This document shows, one piece after another, positions 59,766 to 64,000 of a stretch of DNA of 64,000 bases; the stretch's first letter is position 1; every line of letters starts with the position of its first letter. This stretch comes from Phallus indusiatus (taxonomy: Eukaryota; Basidiomycota; Agaricomycetes; Phallales; Phallaceae). The notes beneath the pieces were generated by a model, which did no database searches, had not been told where the DNA came from, and saw only the letters and a list, made by a program, of their open reading frames with translations. The translations under genes were made by a program, and so were the position numbers. The stretch covers positions 496,001 to 560,000 of the forward strand of contig JAQFWX010000005.1 of the NCBI GenBank assembly GCA_027605045.1, given 5' to 3'.

Positions 59766-61384
59766 ATGTCTCTTCACCCTCAATCCTCATCTCCATCGGC
59801 CCAATCAGCTGCTAGTGTCCATTCCAGCACAACACGCTTCGCGCATTTGCGCGATTTCTTACCTTTCAATAAACATGCAACTTTTCACGTCAATCTAGTC
59901 ATACATGAACTTCAAAGCGTTCCTTTCATATCTGGAGAATTTCGGATCAAGTGGAAGTTCAAAGATCTCCAAGCTGTCAGTCGCGATGGGCGGCCCCTAA
60001 GCCTTGGGCGCACCCTTGCTCTCAAACTGGAAAAGCGAAAAAACCACAACTCTCAGGAAGAAAAAGGAAAGCAAAAAGAAATTATACTCTCGATGAACCA
60101 CAACTCTCTTTCGACCCGGAAAATGATAAACCATTCGTTCCACACCCGCGTCCCTCATCTGCCGACCTTCCGAAAGTGTCAGTCTCGGAAACTTCTCAGG
60201 AGCCAAGATCAAATTCACCACACAGTTCGTCTCGAAGTGATCCTCAAGATTCTTCTTCGAAAATAGAACTGGCCTCCATTGAGTTCAATAATTCTATGAA
60301 GGGCTATACACCGTATCTTCCCCTCAAGAATTTCAAAGTGGTTTTCGGAACAGAAATAAATGCTGCTGTGCAAATGTCAATCGAAAAAGAGACATTGGCC
60401 CTTCTTCCTAGTTCATTGAAGTTGACTATTACCCAGGTGAGCTGTCGCTCAATATTATTTCTCCATATATAGTACCGAACTCATAATGACCGTATGAAAG
60501 CTCGTCGTCCCTGGAGACCCAGGTGCACCCCTCAACCCTCGCCTTGGTCATATCGAATTGAACTTAGCAGAATACGCAAACGTTGGTCCCGTAACACGTA
60601 GATACCTTTTACGACGCAGTAAGGTCAACGCTCTTCTAAAGGTAATTTCAAACTCTTAACCAAACTAAAAATGGGTTCTGACGGGCCTTTATATCAGCTA
60701 ACTCTTACAGTTACTCAAATGTCTGGAGAAAAGGATTATCATGCCCCTCCTCTGCGAAGAGAAGAAATTAAGGCAAATTTGGCCGACTTTGTTAATAAGG
60801 GAAATGCCCCACCTCCACCAATATTTTCAGGCTTAGACGAGGATCCGTGGTTAGACGGCATTCTTCCAGAGATTTTTCGTGTCGATGACGAGGATGTTGA
60901 AGCCGAAGACTTACCTGCGATTCCACAAATCTGCATACCTCCGGTAAAACCCAAAAAACGATGGCGAGGTAATAAGGCTCAAGAAGCTCAACATTTGGAA
61001 CCTCCCAGTCCACCACTAACGAAAGAACCAACCAGGCAACCAAATCACACTGAGATGCTGATTGAAGCTATCTTCAACCCATTTCCAACGAGTTTGGATA
61101 CGCCAACGCCGTTTACTTACCATGCGACATATGATCATGTTCCTAAACTGGTCAAAAACAATTCGTCAAACTCGACGACTTCTGAAGGACTAGGAACGGA
61201 CGGAACAAGTCGTGGGTCATTTGACTCGAGCCAGCGTATTAGTGTAAGTGGAAGTGAGTTGGGACACGATGCTGGCAGTAGTACGGGCGCCCCGAGTGTT
61301 GGGGGACAGTCCAGCGGAAGGTCTTGGTGGAAACGGAGAGTCGGACCGCATAGCAGACCAAATACACCCCACTCAATTTTGTGA
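59766..61384 (+). CDS. NT-C2 (EEIG1/EHBP1-type) domain protein
   Basis: Protein with an N-terminal C2-like domain of the EEIG1/EHBP1 type, associated in animals with membrane trafficking and hormone response; fungal function unclear. Start MSLHPQSSSPSAQSAASVHS; the domain begins FNKHATFHVNLVIHELQSVP and SGEFRIKWKFKDLQAV. A low-complexity insert in a second frame (KAKRNYTLDEPQLSFDPEND) follows. The core resumes with YTPYLPLKNFKVVFGTEINA, MSIEKETLALLPSSLKLTIT, then LVVPGDPGAPLNPRLGHIEL, NLAEYANVGPVTRRYLLRRS and LTLTVTQMSGEKDYHAPPLR. The tail is Pro/Ser-rich and ends WWKRRVGPHSRPNTPHSIL. The junction between the first two frames (59965-60060) is not settled: the GTCAGT donor at about 59977 and CTCTCAG acceptor at about 60058 are out of phase by one. 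Other junctions are clean. Confidence 0.8.
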
Positions 61385-61751
61385 TACGACAACGTCAAAA
61401 CTTGCATTGCAATTCGGAATTCTCAATCTGTATCATTCTTTTTTCAACTTCAAACAAAAACATATAGCTTCGTTCTACGGTATCGCACTTTCATTTTTTT
61501 GGTCTTTTCTCACGAACTTTTTCCTGGTCAATAGGACAAAATGGAATTAGAGATAGGCTGGAGTAATTTGTGTATATAATTAGCTAGGATATTGCTTGTT
61601 TTAATTGTGAAACTTGCCACATAATAATATTACACGATTATAAACTTGTCACATTAGGCAAGTACGGATTTTGGTATAATGCTAAGTCTAACGAACTAAC
61701 CTAGTAACAGTTGTAAGGAGGTGGCGGATGTTTGATGGCATGAGCACATAC
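61385..61751. other. convergent 3' region, no gene
   Basis: 370 nt between convergent stops; T-rich and AT-rich. No coding signal. Confidence 0.4.
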
Positions 61752-62225
61752 TTATGAAGATGATGGAGCATCTTTTGAAGCCTCTAATTGTCGTTTTCTC
61801 TCTCGAATCATGACCCTCAGTCGCATGCCCTCATAACCTAACGAATCCGTTTTCGTTTTTAATAAATAATTATCCAAACCACCCATCTGATAGGAGGTAA
61901 GAATACGTGTTAATGACCATTATAATTTTCGCACCTTGTCTATTGTTCTGAGGACTCTGGCAGTAACCACAGTCCTGATCCCTTTGTCCATTATTTCAGA
62001 GTATAGGAGTTTGTTGTGCGAATTCGGAAGCCATGTTCTTCGCGTCTTATGTTTAGAAAATGGGACATTGTTCCCATATAATTTTGTCTTTCCATGGAAA
62101 AGACCCAGTGCGGCCCGTTTGAAGGGCTGGGAATAAGGAAGATTCGAAAGTATGGGTACGCTCGGAAACATGGTCTCTGAGAGAATACTCGAGGTCGAGG
62201 GTAGTGACACCACTGTGACTTGCAC
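61752..62225 (-). CDS. MRPL24: mitochondrial large-subunit ribosomal protein bL28m
   Basis: Nuclear-encoded component of the mitoribosomal large subunit (bacterial L28 family; yeast Mrpl24). Exon 1 (about 61935-62225): MQVTVVSLPSTSSILSETMF is a possible presequence, then PFKRAALGLFHGKTKLYGNN, KHKTRRTWLPNSHNKLLYSE and IRTVVTARVLRTIDK. Exon 2: MGGLDNYLLKTKTDSLGYEG, MRLRVMIRERKRQLEASKD, with a stop at 61752. The L28 core (KRA..GLFHGK, RRTWLPN, R.LR.IDK.GGLD.YLL) is intact. One short intron of about 48 nt, GTGCGA to ATCAG. The ATG at 62171 (MFPSVPIL) is an alternative start. Confidence 0.93.
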
Positions 62226-62627
62226 CTTGGCAGGTCGCTTTCTTCTCTGATTTTCTTCAACTCTTGATTGTAAATTGTAAACAACAACAAATCTTTGAAA
62301 TCACTTATCTGATACTGATAAGCCTGGGTCAAAAAGCAAAGCTCGCTGCAGATGTAAACAAATGACGTCCCATGCGAAGCCAGCACCTGAAAAAGCTGGG
62401 GAAAATGTGAACGGGAGTAATCACAAGACCGGCTGCTCGTCTATTAATTTAATCTGTTTCATGATCCATATCTAAACAAATGAACTAGATTCGCATGTCC
62501 GCAGCCAGTTGAAGCGACAGTAACCTCCCTTGGACAGAAACAGGGAGGGGAAGCGCTCAGAACGATCATACTAGAACATTCATTATTGTGTCTCTATAAC
62601 TCTAACTTCATCCTAGCCATACCTCCA
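62226..62627. other. divergent promoter region, no gene
   Basis: 400 nt between the divergent bL28m and esterase genes; no supported exon. Confidence 0.4.
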
Positions 62628-64000
62628 ATGGCTCTGCAGTCACCAGAAGAAGCGAAAGTATCAATTCTGCCTGATATATCTCCTGAAGTTCAATTTCATG
62701 GTCGCTGGGATTTGTCTGGCGAAGATCGATATATCACGCACTGGTGCGGGTCGTCACTGTGCTTCCAAACTACAAGTCGTTCTATCACGGTAGAGTTGGG
62801 TGGCTTAACCGAGTCGAGGAACAACTTCCACAATGTTCTGTGGAGATTCGGTTCTCAGGCTGTCACTCGGACTGCTCTCGTCAAGGGCAAACGATCTCTG
62901 AAACTCACTGCTTTAGCTGATCCCATCGAATCTGGTGGGGGCGAGAGACTGAGAGATGTAACAATAATGCTGTGCGATTGGGGCGCAAAGCTACAAATAG
63001 TAAACATTATAACCGTACGTGATTATTGTTTTGAATTTTCTCAGAAGATATGCCGTACACACACCGTCTTGCTACTGAATCAAATTACAGACAGATGCTA
63101 GACCTATTGTTGCACCTGCTGTTGCCTCTTCTCCCAGACCCATGCTCTTTGTCGGCGATTCGCTTGTATCGGGATTTACTCCTTTATACCGTGGCCTCGT
63201 TCTCCCTCACGGCAGCTATCAAGCATTTGGTTCCATTACTGTTCGCACACTAAGGGCTCACGGTGTCGACGCCAGATTAGAAATGGTAGCGTATCCAGGC
63301 ACGTAGTATCAAGTCTTCTATAGGCTTTCATTACGATACTTATCTCCTTACTTAGGTATATGCTTAAAAACCGTTGACGCGCCGGCCGTCGCTTCCACTC
63401 ATGATGATGAAGAAGACATTGATTGGAAGGGAATGGAGGATGTCTTTTGGGAAGGTATGGCAGGTAAAGGAGGATGGGAGGAACGGTCCAAAGATACCCC
63501 TCATGACATATTCATTTGCATTGGTGAGTCGCTGGTGTACACAACTACCGGATATGAACCTTTCCTTATAAACCTATTTCTATTTTCAGGAACAAATGAT
63601 CAAGGATGGGGTGGAGATAAGAACGAGTTCTTAGAACATTACGCTACATTCTTAACACGACTAAGAGACAGTCATTCAGCCGAGCTTCAAAGAATTCACG
63701 TCATTGTTCGTATATCTTGTTTTCTTTGCCGATTTCTCAATTACTGATTAAATTCAAGTCACCGTTCGGTGTATTCCATGATCCAACTGATCCCAATGCG
63801 AGGAAAGCTGTGTATGAGCCAGATGTGCAGCACATGGTGAAGCAGTTAGCTAAAGCTTGGGCCGATGACAATCCTAATGGTGTAAAATTGTACCATATTC
63901 CAACTGACGGATGGATACACAAAGAGCTTACTTGTGATGGTATTCATCCGACGAGTGAAGGCAAGTTTTTTCTTTGATTTAATAACTCAACATAATGTCT
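62628..64000 (+). CDS. CE2-like SGNH esterase, paralogue B (3' end cut)
   Basis: Inverted paralogue of the gene at 53261-54629. Start MALQSPEEAKVSILPD at 62628, an N-terminal extension of about 20 residues against paralogue A. Then VQFHGRWDLSGEDRYITHWC, SSLCFQTTSRSITVELGG, RLRDVTIMLCDWGAKLQIVN. Exon 2: RPMLFVGDSLVSGFTPLYRG with the full GDS nucleophile block, and TVRTLRAHGVDARLEMVAYP. Then ICLKTVDAPAVASTHDDEED, DIFICIG, TNDQGWGGDKNEFLEHYATF, SPFGVFHDPTDPNARKAVYE, and LTCDGIHPTSE with the Asp-His pair. The last exon in view ends at 63960 with GAAG|GCAAGTTTTT, a GC donor in the same phase as the GT donor of paralogue A; the remaining 20 or so residues are beyond the window. No signal peptide. 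Confidence 0.87.
63961..64000 (+). other. GC-donor intron start at window end
   Basis: GCAAGT follows GAAG at the exact phase-1 position where paralogue A has a GT donor before GHEIIGRK. Acceptor is outside the window. Confidence 0.55.

Overview
This 64 kb window looks like ordinary gene-dense chromosomal DNA of a mushroom-forming basidiomycete (Agaricomycetes). The reasons are: about 30 genes at roughly one per 2.1 kb; very intron-rich genes with short introns (mostly about 45-60 nt, GT-AG, two apparent GC-AG); a class I hydrophobin; a Clp1-like sexual-development protein; an RG-rich Argonaute; and a KRE6/SKN1-type glucan-synthesis protein. Gene models were assembled by eye from split exons, so outer boundaries are better supported than every internal splice site. 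I saw no rRNA, tRNA, transposon, CRISPR array or viral gene.

Layout. 0-16 kb, all minus strand: bZIP transcription factor, EMC2 (ER membrane insertase subunit), an amidase, TOF1/Timeless (fork protection), COP9 signalosome subunit 1, a small unrecognised gene and a class I hydrophobin. 16-24 kb, minus: Argonaute and the E1-like autophagy enzyme ATG7. 24-29 kb, plus: KRE6/SKN1-like protein and an E2 ubiquitin-conjugating enzyme with a long tail. 29-31 kb, minus: ING-family PHD protein and a small secreted protein. 32-36 kb, plus: NOP4 (ribosome biogenesis) and a FAD-dependent oxidoreductase with a frame break. 36-42 kb: ZZZ3-like SANT protein (minus), PBDC1 and Nup54/Nup57 (plus), an unrecognised gene (minus). 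42-49 kb, plus: a long disordered coiled-coil protein and an adaptin most like AP-4 epsilon. 49-55 kb: Clp1-like (minus), a mitochondrial-looking protein with an RnpA-like C-terminus (plus), an EI24/RRT8-type membrane protein (minus) and a CE2-like SGNH esterase (minus). 55-64 kb: DBP4, SLX1 and an NT-C2 protein (plus), mitochondrial ribosomal protein bL28m (minus), and a second CE2-like esterase (plus) cut by the window end.

No single pathway is clustered here; most genes are housekeeping. The most interesting points are: the RnpA-like nuclear gene; the inverted pair of apparently non-secreted CE2-like esterases, one with an altered GDS motif; an E2 with HMN in place of HPN; SUMO-interaction-like motifs at the C-termini of TOF1, the E2 and SLX1; an Argonaute with a DEDD rather than DEDH tetrad; and a possible AP-4 epsilon with a GC-AG intron. 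I did not find a convincing new multi-gene system.
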